Origin: Diphasiastrum complanatum
Lineage: Eukaryota; Streptophyta; Lycopodiopsida; Lycopodiales; Lycopodiaceae
DNA length: 64,000 bases
Direction of reading: 5' to 3'
Assembly: GCA_029204225.1 (NCBI GenBank)
Contig: CM055100.1
Location: forward strand, 48,155,666-48,219,665
The translations under genes and the position numbers were made by a program. Under the pieces are notes generated by a model, which saw only the letters and a list, made by a program, of their open reading frames with translations, was not told where the DNA came from and did not search any database. Positions within the stretch are counted from its first letter, which is position 1. Every line of letters starts with the position of its first letter. This document shows positions 45,077-56,605 of this stretch, piece by piece.

Positions 45077-45179
45077 GTTGAAAGAAAGAAAGCGAGAAAA
45101 GACGTGCTAAACAAATGGACGAACTGAGCAATAACTAGTTACGGAAAAGAAAACTAACGTAAAAACGGGCTAAAATGGA

Positions 45180-46234
45180 ACGTAAAATTTTTTATTTTTT
45201 ATTTTTTTTATTTTTTTTTATAGACGAGCACACGACAACGGAAATGAAAAGCTAATAACAAAAACGAAATGGGCTGAAATCGGAATTTTTTTTTTTTTTT
45301 GGTTGGGCAGCAGCCAGACGACAGCGGTCTAGACTCCAAAGTGCGTGCGATGGCAGGCGGTCCAAAAGACGGCCGACGGCCGGCGCTGGCACAAAGCACG
45401 GGCGACGGGATCACGGCAGGGAGCGCGGGCGGGTGTTCGGGCAACTCAAGTCACAGGTGGCGTTGGGTAATGGTGGGCGATCATGCAACTCAGGTGGACG
45501 GGCAACAGAACGAGGGAGGGCGCGAGGGTTAGAACGGGGGGCAAGGGGAAGGTGAGAGTGGACGGAACAGGAGGGGCTGCAGGAGGTGGGGAGCAGGAGG
45601 ACGATCATAGGAGCAGAGGGGCAGGAGGATGGATGATCAGAGGGAGAGGATCAGAGGGATGATCAGAGGAGGCAGGTGACGGGTGCCAGGAGACAGGCCG
45701 ACACGGGTACGCAGGCGGAGGCAGAGAGAGGGCGCAGACAGGCAGGCGGAAGCAGGGGCGGATAGAGCGGGGTAGGGCTGAGGGTGGACTGATCTAATCA
45801 GATCGGGGGGGGGGGGGGGGGCGATCAGGGGCTAACAGAGGATCGGAGGGGCAGCTGATAGGAAGAGAGCCTGGGCACTGGAGATATGGTAGCGCCGGAG
45901 GTGGAGGAGAGTAGAGCGATGGAGAGCGCTGAGAAGGCAGCGATGGAGCACTCTATAGAGATGGCAACGATGGAGATCCGGAGATGACAAATAGAGAGAT
46001 AGGAGAAGGAGATGATGGCAGGGATTATCCCTTTCTTACACACCACAAAAGAGAACTATAGTAGCAAGGAGAGATGGCTGGAGGAGATGGGCACCAGAAA
46101 TGGAGAGATGGCAGTCTCCTCAATAGAAGATCCTGCAACCTGTAATAAAAGCACAACAAGAAATTCGAAAACCCAATCGATCTGAAAATAAACCAAAAAG
46201 CAAAAATCAACACTTTCCAATTGCTCAGGAAAGT
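45180..46234 (-). other. Leader of the AG...CT element, with T-rich and G/C-rich blocks
   Basis: A T-rich block (45188-45300) adjoins a strongly G-rich plus strand (45310-45860) with repeated GATCAGAGG words and a run of 17 G (45805-45821) enclosed by GATCG...CGATC. Frames here show no domain. Confidence 0.5.
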
Positions 46235-46246
46235 GCTCTGATACCA
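46235..46246 (-). other. Primer-binding site of the AG...CT element
   Basis: Minus strand TGGTATCAGAGC, directly against the LTR end ...GTAACT. Confidence 0.88.
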
Positions 46247-46690
46247 AGTTACGAATAGAGCCACAGTTGATCTAGAGCTAAGCTATGAAAGCATCACATA
46301 AGCAAGACTTAAGCTATGAAAGCAGCACATAAGCAAGACTTAACCCTATAAAGCAGGAAAGAGAGAGATTAAGGAGACTAAAGAGAGAAATCAATATCAT
46401 CAGCTGAATAACAAATGACACAGTTTCCCTACTTATAGCCAAGAGGAAGCCCTAAAAGGAAGCTTCCGGTGGCTAGGGCCCAACTGGGAGGGAAAATAGT
46501 GCGCCCTCCAAGAAGGCCCCCACTCTCCAGTAATATGTCCAAATGGCCTAATAATGAATAATAAGGCCAAAGGCCAACCATATAGTCTAAAGTGTCACTA
46601 ATGAATAAAAAAGGGCCCAAGGCCTACTTATGCATAAAGTAAAATAAATGTAAATGGACGCGGCGAATGTAATGAGCCGAGTCCATAGCT
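46247..46690 (-). repeat. 5' LTR (right) of the AG...CT element
   Basis: 444 bp, AGTTACGAATAG to CCATAGCT on the plus strand, about 97 per cent like the left LTR by eye. Confidence 0.88.
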
Positions 46691-46695
46691 GTTTT

Positions 46696-47690
46696 GGCAT
46701 CCAATGAATTATGATTGATGAATCATAAGATTCTAAGTATTTATGGTTAATTGACATAAATAGATACCACATTATTACTAGAGGAATATAAAGAAATCTA
46801 ACGATTCTTAGGAATGATGAGTAATTCTCGATATATTAATGAGTCAAGAAATTAGATCAGTGACTATCTTAAAATTTAAAAAACAGCAAGACTCCCTCTT
46901 TTGTAGACTTCACCTACCTGATGAGTACCCTGAGAATGAAGATATGATCACTTGTGCCTTGACGCGCTCTAAAGATAGTCTATTCAATAGCATATGATTG
47001 TCATGTCCCTACCTCTCTACTCCTTGTGGTCTAAAGGATGGTTCCATGAATTTTGACCATAGAATCATGATGGTGTCATATTTGTCTATCTTTGGGATTA
47101 TCGTCATATGGATCAAATGAATAATGATGCACCAAGAAGGTGGGAAACTAGAGGTGATAGTCATTAAGAAAGGTGGCTAGTATAGGAGATAAAAATATCA
47201 ATATCTGCAACATAATTAAAAAAATTCAACCTCAAGTTCCTCAATATCACAAGCACAACTACATTTCAACCAATCAATGGCATCATGAACCGTCTGCGCG
47301 ATGAATAGAGAGAACTCAAAGGACTACGAAGGTATGATGATAGACGTGATAGTGAGCACTATATAAAGGGCAGTGGCATATTGAGTCCAAGTGTATAGGT
47401 CGTTCAAGGGAGGAGTAGGCATAGTTGTAAAAAGGCTTTGTATTGGCAATTTGCTTAATTGAGGATATGGCAACAATCTCGTTGGCAGCAGATAGGAAGT
47501 AGGATAGTAGTGATGGAACCTCTAAAGAGAGATGGCGTCGAGTTATACAAAGAAAGAGAGAGGGAAAGAAAGAGAAAAAAAAGCTTTATTAATGTCTTTT
47601 CCATGCCAAAAGGCATATAAGACTAATGAAGTACATGTCAAGTATGTGGTAACCATTGGAGCGTATAAAACGTCTCCAAAATTGTAATAA
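46696..47690. other. Region without recognisable gene
   Basis: No motif recognised; a purine-rich stretch lies near 47550-47582. Confidence 0.4.
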
Positions 47691-47989
47691 AAAAAACATC
47701 TAGTACAAACTAAAATAGACATGTATGTGAGAGTGTGGGTGCATAATAATCTTATGTATCCATGTCAAGACGTCAAGATTGTGTCGATGTTGCAGCTCTT
47801 GTGCTGATGTTGTAGAAAGATGTAATGCGAGCCGCAACATGAGAAAGCACTGGAGCCTGCTGGCATCGTCTACAAGCATGAGCATGTGTAGTAGCACGTC
47901 TCTGTGTAGGATGTTTGGTGATCCTGGCAGTAACATGATGGTGGGAAGTACACTGTCTCTGATCTCTATGAGCATGTAAGCGGCTATCA

Positions 47990-48540
47990 TCCTCGTCATC
48001 GTCATAATCCTCATCCCCGGCACTAAATCACCCGATCTCCACCTAGTAAAGAAGGAAGTAATCAATGGTTGTGAGGTAAAATCCTGGGATGTCCCGTATA
48101 AATCTCTCCGCAATATGAACATCTCGCTTACCATCAAAGCGACACATCGTGGGTCCTCATAGGCTATGAGAGAGCATAGAGTGGTCATGTCTCAAAATAG
48201 GCAATGATATCACCCTCTGATCTCATAGTATACAGGGCATCTAAAGATTAAACGCTCCTCAGACTCCACCTCACCTAGAGAGCATAACTGGCAAATCCGC
48301 TCCTCTCAAGGAATACCATGAAACCTCCCAGTCTTAATAGCTAGCTAATGAGAAGACACCCTGAGCTGTCCCATAATGAATCTGAGGCAATGTGATAGTC
48401 TCGAATCCAAGCAACGCGGCATGACCGGGGTCCCTGATGCATCCAGCTCCAAGAAATGAGTCCGGTAGAAAGCTGGCTTTACCCCTAACTGGTTACGCCA
48501 AGTCTGCTCTAGATATGCGCGATAGACAAATCGTCTAATA
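47990..48540 (-). pseudogene. LINE-like remnant (zf-RVT-type region)
   Basis: The minus strand between 48540 and 48180 reads one frame with three stops: WRNQLGVKPAFYRTHFLELD, then LAIKTGRFHGIP, then ERICQLCSLGEVESEERLIF and RCPVYYEIRG. The Arg-Ile-Cys-x2-Cys...His/Phe-x-Cys-Pro-x-Tyr pattern is that of the zinc-ribbon region after LINE reverse transcriptases. The adjoining frame (LCSLIAYEDPRCVALMVSEM) could be its tail. No RT palm motif is visible. It could instead be a domesticated or other RT-associated gene. Confidence 0.45.
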
Positions 48541-48569
48541 TATTGGTGGGAGCCTGAGGGAAGCTCTGT

Positions 48570-48572
<3 letters not shown>

Positions 48573-48630
<58 letters not shown>
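48573..48630. repeat. (GA)n microsatellite
   Basis: About 29 GA units beside the LINE-like remnant. Confidence 0.95.
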
Positions 48631-48632
<2 letters not shown>

Positions 48633-48639
48633 CTTAGTC

Positions 48640-51030
48640 TATGTGATCCTTGAGGCAACAAGTCAACCTTTAATTGGTGTTGCAAACTATCGATTTCTTA
48701 AACTGAAATGTTGACATCGTGTTGCATTTCCAATTCCACCCACAAGTGGATGATAAAAAGTCCTCTGGAAAGATGCAAGTGGCTTGTCAACTCAAGAGAG
48801 GAGTGGGACTATCAAAGATGAACCACCAAGTCACAGGACGTAGCTTGCCTGATCATGACGATATATACCATGATGCCTCTTGAAGATGGTCGCTCACATT
48901 CTATGGCATAACGACAGTCCCTACCTAGATCAATTGTCTCAACATAAGAAAACCATCCTTATTGTAGCTCCTTGTCCATATCTTGGCGAGAAATATCCAA
49001 AGAGGATGGAGCAAACATGTAACAGTATAGGTTGAGTGATGGAATTTGTTCCAGCACCACAGTCAAATCACAAATCTGATCCACACGCAAACACAAACCA
49101 TGAATATCACTATATGCATAAGAACCCTAGCCAAAAAGCAAAGTGGATCAATATCGTAACAAAGAAAACAATAGTCCACATTTGCAAGATAGAATGGGTT
49201 GTTCTAGAAATTCACTAATGTGATCCATGAACTCCTGGATCAAGCCCATGGTGGTAATCACAAACCGTTGCACTTGTTGCTAGAGCTCCTCGCCAAACAC
49301 TGGATGCGAAGTGCAGTCCATACGACTCCCTCATTTTGAATGACGACTCCGTCATGCACAGCACAAAGACCAAATGCCACGACATGCCCACTCACTTTGT
49401 TAGTGGCCAAGAGCAGGGATAGGTCACATGCACAAACAAATGCATTGATAGTGACACATTAATACAAACACCAACATATTGAGTTTCTATAAATTCTAGG
49501 AGGTGAAGGACGGCCTCAGTCATGATAAAGGCTAGCACGAGAGAGCAATGCCAATCAAACGAAGTCCTTGCCTCCATAGAAGAATAAGGGAAATTTAGAA
49601 TTCATCACTTTAGCTTGCTCAATACCTAACCAAAAAGCACAATAGTGGACAAGATGCACCAATAAAGCTAGAAAAAATTAGCACAAATCAGCTAGCTGCA
49701 ACTTGGATGAAAATCTCAATTGGGGATTGCATGTCCAATAATATGACTAAACAAAATATACCAATGTTATGTCTGGAATAGTACTCAACATAACAAAATG
49801 AGACGTGCTATCTTAAAAAAAAAACTCACTTCAGCAATTCCAAAGAATAGGACCAAATCACAATTTCAAATATACATCCACATTAGCATTCACATGTGTA
49901 CAGAGACCAGCATACTATTTCAATAATTGAATATTTCACTTCTCAACATTCTCTTTGTGCCTAATTTATGGATATCAAGGTCAAATTGGCTCTTGTTTGA
50001 TATACTACCATCCCCTTTGGAATGATTGTCTAGCTACTTTCAAATTCTCACATTTTCTACAACTTCTAGGGCTTTTTGCTAGGTATTTTGCTATATAAAG
50101 TATGTCAAACAATTCACGCTTAGGTTGCAAGTATGTCTCTTTTCCTAATGGTTATATCAAATCAAAATTCAAATCGTAGAAAGTTCAAAACTTCTTGAGT
50201 GTAAGAGCACTTCCTTAATAAGCAAGACAAGATGATACTTTTGGATAACTCTTTAAGCTATTGTTCAAAGTTTGGAGCTAAGTTGCAAAATGAAATCCAA
50301 GATAAAGGTGACCCCAACATCCTTAATAACTTCAATAGATTCAAAGATCAAGGAATGTGCCAATGACCCTCAAATGAACCCATCACATTGCATTGTTACA
50401 CTAATCAACTTATTCTTTAGATGATAAGTGCAATTGGTCTATCATAAGAAACCATTGTTGTTTTGCTATATTATAAACTTGACTGCTAACCATCAACTCT
50501 ACAAGGAAAACTAAATAATTCACCAGAACTCGTATAATTGAACAAATACTACGAACACTCTTAACATTTACTTTTTGGCTATCAACAAAAGAGACCTAAA
50601 AAACCAAATACTAGCCTGTGAATTACTACAAAACCAGCTATAGATTCAAATTTGCAAAATGTAGACAGCCTGCAACCAGAAAACCTAGTGGGTGAAGATC
50701 ATACCTATTATAATCTAACCCTATATTTCGCAATGTACAAACATGTAGGGTACAGAAGTATCGTGGCAACATTGACAAGCTTTTGGAGCGTACTAGCTTT
50801 CTAGTTGGACATATGACAAATCTTAAATGCAGCATTTTGGTGATTGTTCTAAATAGAATCTATAGATGCAGCAATTGTCTTTACGCCGAAGTAGTAGGGC
50901 TTACATTGCGGAAACAAAAGCAAATCCGCTCCGTTATGTACTTTCACTTTTACATAGAGAGCCGCAATGCGGCTAGCAGGATTTTGCTAACTGAGAAGCC
51001 ATTTATGTCTGCAAGGGGAGAGATGTGGTT
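48640..51030. other. A/T-rich region without recognisable gene
   Basis: Short frames only (for example 49036-49218, 50783-51058). None has a motif I can name. Confidence 0.4.
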
Positions 51031-51115
51031 CAAGAACCTAAGTTCAAAAAACTGGTAATATGTTTACGCGCCTCTCCAAGAATCTAAGTTCAAAAAACTG
51101 GAAATATGTTCATGT
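51031..51115. repeat. Tandem duplication, 46-bp period
   Basis: CTAAGTTCAAAAAACTGG occurs twice, in copies starting at 51031 and 51077. Confidence 0.65.
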
Positions 51116-51399
51116 TTTTCTAAATTTATTGGCAGACAAAACAGACTTTGAAAGCATTCCGAGAATTAGCAGTAAGTTACAGACATGAGTTTCCTTTTGC
51201 TGCTTCATGTCATGTGATTGGTTTATATCACGAAAAGAGAAGGAATCTTGCTAACATGGTAAAATGAAAGGCGCCTTACCTCCAACGTCATGTTGTGTGT
51301 TAACTGGACCAATACATGAATGCAATCCGATCATCTACTGATCAAGCATTCATCCAATCTCCGTATTAAGAAAAATCTCTCCCTCCCTCCATACATATA

Positions 51400-51490
51400 T
51401 CTATATATATGAAGATATTTAATAGAGAGAGTGTAATGGTTGGGTTAAAAAAAACCCTCTGCCGCCAAAAATGTCACGCTTTGCCCGCAA
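51400..51490 (-). repeat. Leader-like module, copy 1
   Basis: TATATATGAAGATATTTAAT, then AGAGAGAGTGTAA, then CTGCCGCCAAAAATGTCACG. The same order occurs near 54.78-54.86 and 62.25-62.34 kb. On the minus strand the last part reads ...GTGACATTTTTGGCGGCAG, which may be an LTR end plus primer-binding site. Confidence 0.55.
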
Positions 51491-51526
51491 AAGTGAAAGA
51501 GGAAGATTTGTGTTTTTCGAATAGTA

Positions 51527-51620
51527 TTTTTGTGAGGCGGCGTGGAAATGCTTTATTTACTTGAATTCAAGTAAGTAAAGCATATGTAAAGTGTTTTTGT
51601 GAGGCGGCGTGAAAATGCAA
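51527..51620. repeat. Direct repeats around a 30-bp palindrome
   Basis: TTTTTGTGAGGCGGCGTG occurs at 51527 and about 51594. Between them 51551-51580 is a near-perfect palindrome centred on TTGAATTCAA. Confidence 0.65.
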
Positions 51621-53220
51621 ATAGGAGACATCATCTATTCCGACCTGGCTCACTACTACTTGTTCATAGCACACATCCTGCCTAGACAAAATGTGCGTGT
51701 CTGACCTACATGGAAGGTGATTGGATAGTAGTAGATTGGAGATCCAGCTTCAAAACCTCTCAACCAAATATTGTTGTGATCAGAGCGGACTTCGGAGGCA
51801 GCCACATAGGAGTCGATTCCACGCATTCGGACAGCATTTGCTTTTATTTTTCATTCTGCTCTTTGCTCTGGCTACTGAACCCATTTGCCATAACACAATA
51901 ATTGGGTGAAAAGTCCAGATCTGATGAAATTGGGGTGTGTCTGTTGTGGGTATGCAGTATCTTAGCTTGCACAGCACATGGTGGGCGTTCTTGGGTGATT
52001 CAATCTCCAATGGAAAGGAACTTTTCACGGTCAAGCAATCTGTTGTGTTTTAGTTAGAGACTTTCCTAGATGTATTCCTTGCTCACAATGCTGGAGTGCC
52101 CACAATGAATGTTCTAATGGTAGATCGTAGCATTTTTGGTGCTAGAAGCTCGCAATCCTTTGAGGTTTATGTTTTGGCCAAATGTGGAGCTTGATTAGGA
52201 CTACAAGTTGCCTTCATATGAGCTATCCAAGGAATTTCCAATTGGCACACAACGAAACAAAACAGTGCTGATGTTATGATGGACATAAGGCCTTCACTTC
52301 TGCGACGATGTATTGTTATTGAGAAATTAGAGAATGTAGAAGATGGGTCATCCAGTTTTGAGGAGGAATTCAGACGCCATGAGGAGGAATGGTTTGTGCA
52401 TTGTTTTCATTTTTTTTTTGTTTTTGTGTGGCTCAAGTATATCGTTTTTATTTTTATTTTTCTGTTATTGTGTGACTCAAGTATGTTGTAACAGTGACTG
52501 GATTGTCTCAATCAGTGTCCGAATTGTGCGTTTCGTTTTCATTCAGTCATTTTATGGAGTCTTTAGTTTGAGCCGCGTTGGATGCTATGCTCCAAATTCC
52601 AAATTGGCAACTAAAAGAATGGATTTGCCATCGTTTTAATATTTAAAACCAAAATAATGTGTCTGAGTTATCCATTTTGTTATGATTTGGGCATTTTAAA
52701 TAATCTCAATTGAATTGGATTTTGTACTTCAATATAAGTAAGTAAAAGATTGGATATGCCATTGCTTCTAATATCTACATCCAGGATTATGTGTCTAAGT
52801 TGTTTGTTTTTGTTTGAGCTGAATTGGATACAGTGCTCAAAATTCGACTGTGCAAGTCAAAAATATTATGGAATATCATCAATAAAAAGTTTTATTTATG
52901 TAAGTACAAATTTACATTAATTGATGGCAGTCAGTTTGTTGTTGGTTCTCGCTCTTTTCCAAAGAATTGTCATTAGAGCTGAGTAAAAAACAGCGTTTAC
53001 ATTGTTTAAATAGTAACACAGATCATTGTCTGAATATTAACACACATCAATCTAGATATTAACATATATCACTGTGTAGATATTAAAGTCAATGAATGTT
53101 AAAAAGGTCCAAGGATCAAAAGCTGAACATGCAGGTCGATTTGTTGAGAACATAAGATCCAACCCATGTTTTAGTTTAGTCTGTAGTATACGTTTGAAAA
53201 GCTCAACTATGAGCCCACTT
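51621..53220. other. A/T-rich region without recognisable gene
   Basis: Frames at 51710-51901 and 52276-52491 have no recognisable domain. Nothing else stands out. Confidence 0.4.
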
Positions 53221-53224
53221 TAAG

Positions 53225-53452
53225 ATTAGTATCAAGGGTAGATTTAGGGTTTAGAAGTATTAGTTATGAAATAGGATATCAAGTATGGATTAGGGTTAGT
53301 GGTAATATTAGGGTTTAGAGTGTAGGCTTTAGAATTTAGGGTTAGGGTTTAAGATTAGAGTTACAATTAGGGTGAGGCTTAGGATTAGTGTTAGGGTTTA
53401 GAGTTTAGAGATCAGACTCCCCCTAAGCCCTTCTCCTAACCCTAATTCAAAA
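53225..53452. repeat. Degenerate telomere-like repeats with an orientation switch
   Basis: Many TTTAGGG, TTAGGG and GTTAGGGTTTA words on the plus strand up to about 53405, then CCCTAAGCCC and CCTAACCCTAA in the opposite sense to 53450. Plant telomeres are TTTAGGG, so this is an interstitial, inverted, mutated telomere-like tract. It abuts the break in the gypsy pol fragment. Confidence 0.65.
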
Positions 53453-54165
53453 CTCCCCACACAGATTCGCAATTTCCCATTTTTCTTAGGAACAATGACA
53501 ATCGGTGAAATCCTTCCAGTATGCTCGATCTCATAAATGAAATCGGCGTCAAGCAATCTCTGAAGCTCTTTCTTTATCAGATCTGCCACATTAGGATTAC
53601 AACGATAGAACTTTGTAACCTTTGGTACTGCATCAGGTACTAAAGGTATGGTATGTTCAATGACTGATGTCAGAATACCCTTCAAATCTTGATAAGTCCA
53701 TGCAAAATAATCTTGATACTTAATAAGTAGCAAACGGAGTGCTTGATACTGTTCAAGAGTAAGTTGTGATCCCACTTGTACAATCTTTTCTGGTTCTCCT
53801 GGTTCTGCAAGATTCATTGGCTGCGTCCTAGCTGGGCCATCGTAAACCTCTTTAGATTCCGACATGTGTTCTTCAGGTTCACGATGTGCTTTAGGTAACA
53901 TCATAACCACATCATCCAGTGTATAACGTTTAAAATGCTCTGGCATATCATGCTGGACTACATTTGCTTGTTCTTTTTCGACAGGACTTGTCTTGGATCT
54001 TCGTTTAGTCTTCTTAGCATGAATTGATCGTGGAGGTGATGACTTTCGAGATGATAAATCTTTCTTCTCAGGTGAAGACTTCCTAGACGATGATGTCTTG
54101 CTAGAGATCTGACTTGAAGAATCATTCTTGACTTTTCCTTTGTCTTTATCCAATAGAGGTGGCAC
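53453..54165 (-). pseudogene. Ty3/gypsy (non-chromoviral) pol fragment: region before RT and RT start
   Basis: Minus frame: a Ser/Lys-rich stretch (SSRKSSPEKKDLSSRKSSPP), then LTLEQYQALRLLLIKYQDYF, AWTYQDLKGI, HTIPLVPDAVPK, then IKKELQRLLDADFI and SPIVIVPKKNGKLRICV. This is the start of RT as in Tat/Athila-type gypsy elements, with the conserved PKKNGKxRxCV. It ends exactly there; the next residues come from telomere-like sequence. The rest of RT may be represented by the separate fragment at 59958-61402. Confidence 0.8.
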
Positions 54166-54235
54166 TTCCTTTAAATCAATATTTTGAGGAAAATTTTCTC
54201 ATTTCAGGACCGTATTATAATGTTGCTTTTTTTAG

Positions 54236-54613
54236 AACAACTCGAATTTTTAGAATGACCCAAATTTTTGGAAAAACTTTTTTTTTTATGACTCGAATTT
54301 TTTTAATGTCTCGAATTTTTTCATAAAGACTCGAATTTTGCAACGACTCAAATTTTTGAAACTCAAATTTTTGGGACGACTCAAATTTTTTGAAAGACTC
54401 GAAATTTTCCAAAGACTCAAATTTTTCCAATGACTCAAATTCTTTGAACGAGAATTTTTCAATGACTCGAACTATTTGGAAAACTTGAATTTTTAAGAAG
54501 ACTTGAATTTTTAGAATGACTCGAATTTCTAGAATGACACAAATTTTTTGTAAAGACACGAATTTCTAGAATGACTCAAATTTTTCTCAAGACTTGAATT
54601 TTTCCTAGACTCA
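54236..54613. repeat. GACTCGAATTTTT minisatellite, copy 1
   Basis: Degenerate units of about 15-22 bp with core GACTCGAATTTTT or GACTCAAATTTTT repeat about 20 times. Frames on the minus strand read as repeated KFES or KIRV peptides and are not considered real genes. The same minisatellite recurs at 61670-62172. Confidence 0.8.
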
Positions 54614-54614
54614 A

Positions 54615-54880
54615 ATGGACGACGACATACATACACACATATACATCGGCCACCCATCAACGGCCATTGACTTTCCTCCTAAATCATCATTGCTCACCCG
54701 TTAACGAGATACTGAATTTTCAAATCATCGGTCGTCACTGTATCAGCCGCCATTGCCCATCAACGACGGACACTCACAACTAGTCTATATATAAAAATAT
54801 ATTTTAGAGAGAGAGTGTAAGGATTGCCATCAAAAAATTAACCCTGTGCCGCCAAAAATGTCACGCTCTGTCCGCATAAA
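54615..54880 (-). repeat. Leader-like module, copy 2
   Basis: CCATTGCCCATCAACGACGG, ACTAGTCTATATATA, AGAGAGAGAGTGTAA, GTGCCGCCAAAAATGTCACG, in the same order as copy 3 at 62173-62345. On the minus strand TGGCGGCACAGGG follows GTGACA plus TTTT; its complement ends in CCA as a tRNA does, so this may be an LTR end and PBS. Confidence 0.55.
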
Positions 54881-55705
54881 AAATCACACACACATACAAA
54901 ATCACACACATGTAAAAAAAAATCATGCCACTCCATCCTCTCACGTTTAAACTTTTTTCTCTCTCTCGCGCGCGCACCTAGTGTGCCTTCCTCGGCCACT
55001 TGCTGCTCTCCATCGCTACCAAGGTTCTTGCTCCCTCCATCGCTACTGGCTGGTGTGCCCCTCCATTGTCCCTCCATCTCCATCTCTGCTGGTTGGTGTG
55101 CCCCTCACTAAGTCTCTTGTCTGAGAGCAACACATGAGTCGAGCTTAAAAAAATGTAGGAAAGATAAGATGCATGTCACCGGATAGTTTTTCCTATCTCT
55201 GCTGCTCATGTGATTAGCTTCATTGATCTGGGAGATAAATTAGGGGAGAAACGATTTGTGGACTGTTGTAGTAGGTGCCTTATTCTTTGAAGGGACCAAT
55301 CGGTTATTATCAATAGTCATCAGTGTCCGTCCAAAGCTTCTACCTGGTCTTTCCAACAGCTCGCATGCGCTCTTTATCAATACAGTTGTTTCACTGTTAC
55401 ATTCATATTTATCTCTCAGAATTCTTTATGTGCAAGTAGTTTTGAATTAAAGTATCTCATTGTTTTGAATATTTCTTTTGAATGTTCCTTCTTTATATCT
55501 TGCTCCATGAATTCTGAAATCTTTTATAGAGCAATCTCATTTTCAAATTCACACTTGCCATTCACATTTAACAGAGCAATTTACATTTTCAGATTCATTT
55601 TGGAAGAGTAAAACCGTTGCCATTATCTGCTTTGTTCTTTTCGTATCTGCATCAACATATTTTTTTCTTTCTTTGAGCAGCAACGTGTGACAAAGCGAGC
55701 AGTAG
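54881..55705. other. Region without recognisable gene
   Basis: If the module to the left is an LTR junction, the first part could be LTR. The GCGCGC/CTCT-rich patch at 54955-54980 and the frame at 55256-55450 have no motif I can name. Confidence 0.4.
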
Positions 55706-55709
55706 CAAG

Positions 55710-56525
55710 ATGATCCGTGCGATTTGGCTAGAGTTTTGTCGAAGGATTTGTGTGTGTAGTCAGTCCACTCCTTCCTTCCAGAAGGATAACACAAATTCAT
55801 GTCTTCAAGAGGAACTGACTAGGTATTCAGGTAGTAGCTATGAGAGTAAAGAAGCCAACAAGGTGGCCAAGATGTTTCGTATTGCAAATGGTCTAGCATT
55901 AGCTCTAGAAACTTCAGAAACCAAAGAGATAATTGGGAAGCTGCAAACAAAAAGAAAGCTCCGTAAAAAACCTCAGTGTAGCCCTTTGCAAGAGCACATA
56001 CATTATCAATGTGAGAAATTAGTCCTTTGCCTTCGATGCAGCAATCTTTTCACATAGCTCTAGTACAAGAACAATTACAATCTCAACGAGCCTCACCACT
56101 TTTGCAAGAACTGTCAGAGGTACTGGGCAACAGGAGGAATACTTCGACATGTGCCAATGGGTGTTGAACATGGAAGAAAAAGGCACAGGTCTACGTAGCA
56201 GGGAAATTCATTTCCTAGCAATCTCAGTGTTAGAGCCAAGGGAGCGTTGATAGCAGATAATTTACTCCCTTGTGATTTAACTTACACTGCAAGCTCACCT
56301 GCAACAACTAGCAGTATCACTAATTTGAATGAGCTCCGTGTACGTGTAGTGCCAAAACTCAATTTGAACAGCTTCGAACATGAATCGGATGAGAAAGGTA
56401 GTGATGGATCCTTAGAGGAATCACCAACCTCCACTTTGATGAGTTATGACAGGCGGTGGAGCATTAAGTCCCAAAATGCTACACAGGTTGTGCCATCATC
56501 GGGTATTTTTTGTGAGAAAGTGTGA
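55710..56525 (+). pseudogene. Dof-type zinc-finger transcription factor fragment
   Basis: One frame from 55710 to 56525 with three internal stops. Cys codons at 56028, 56037, 56103 and 56112 give exactly CX2CX21CX2C, the Dof signature. Between and after them [33 protein letters not shown] and GRKRHRS match the plant Dof domain (normally YYNNYN.NQPRHFC..C.RYWT.GG..RNVP.G). Two stops fall inside the finger. The N-terminal part (VAKMFRIANGLALALETSET) and the Ser-rich C-terminal part are in the same frame but not diagnostic. The cycling-Dof group is possible. It is broken and lies directly upstream of two unrelated gene fragments. Confidence 0.8.
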
Positions 56526-56605
56526 GAAAAGCTCTAAAAGAAGTATGACATTAAATTCGTTGAGGTAAAGGCCAGTGCTGGATCTGTTGCACTACAGTTC
56601 CTGTT

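Larger units (their letters stand above)
37097..46690 (-). mobile_element. Gene-poor LTR retrotransposon with AG...CT termini, host of a nested chromovirus
   Basis: Near-identical 443-444 bp LTRs lie at 37097-37539 and 46247-46690. The 5-bp duplication GTTTT flanks the outside (37092-37096 and 46691-46695). A minus-strand PBS and a polypurine stretch (minus GCCGGGGAG) sit exactly at the inner LTR borders. The termini are AG...CT instead of TG...CA. Without the nested element it is about 3.8 kb and keeps only a gag-like start and a chromodomain-like end, so it is probably a non-autonomous, deleted derivative. I count about 12 substitutions and one indel between its LTRs, much older than G1 at 27061. 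Confidence 0.85.

Noticed and set aside
54215-54559. Lys/Phe/Glu/Ser repeat protein on the minus strand (also 61585-61859)
   Set aside because: It is the translation of the GACTCGAATTTTT minisatellite, with unit lengths that do not keep frame.
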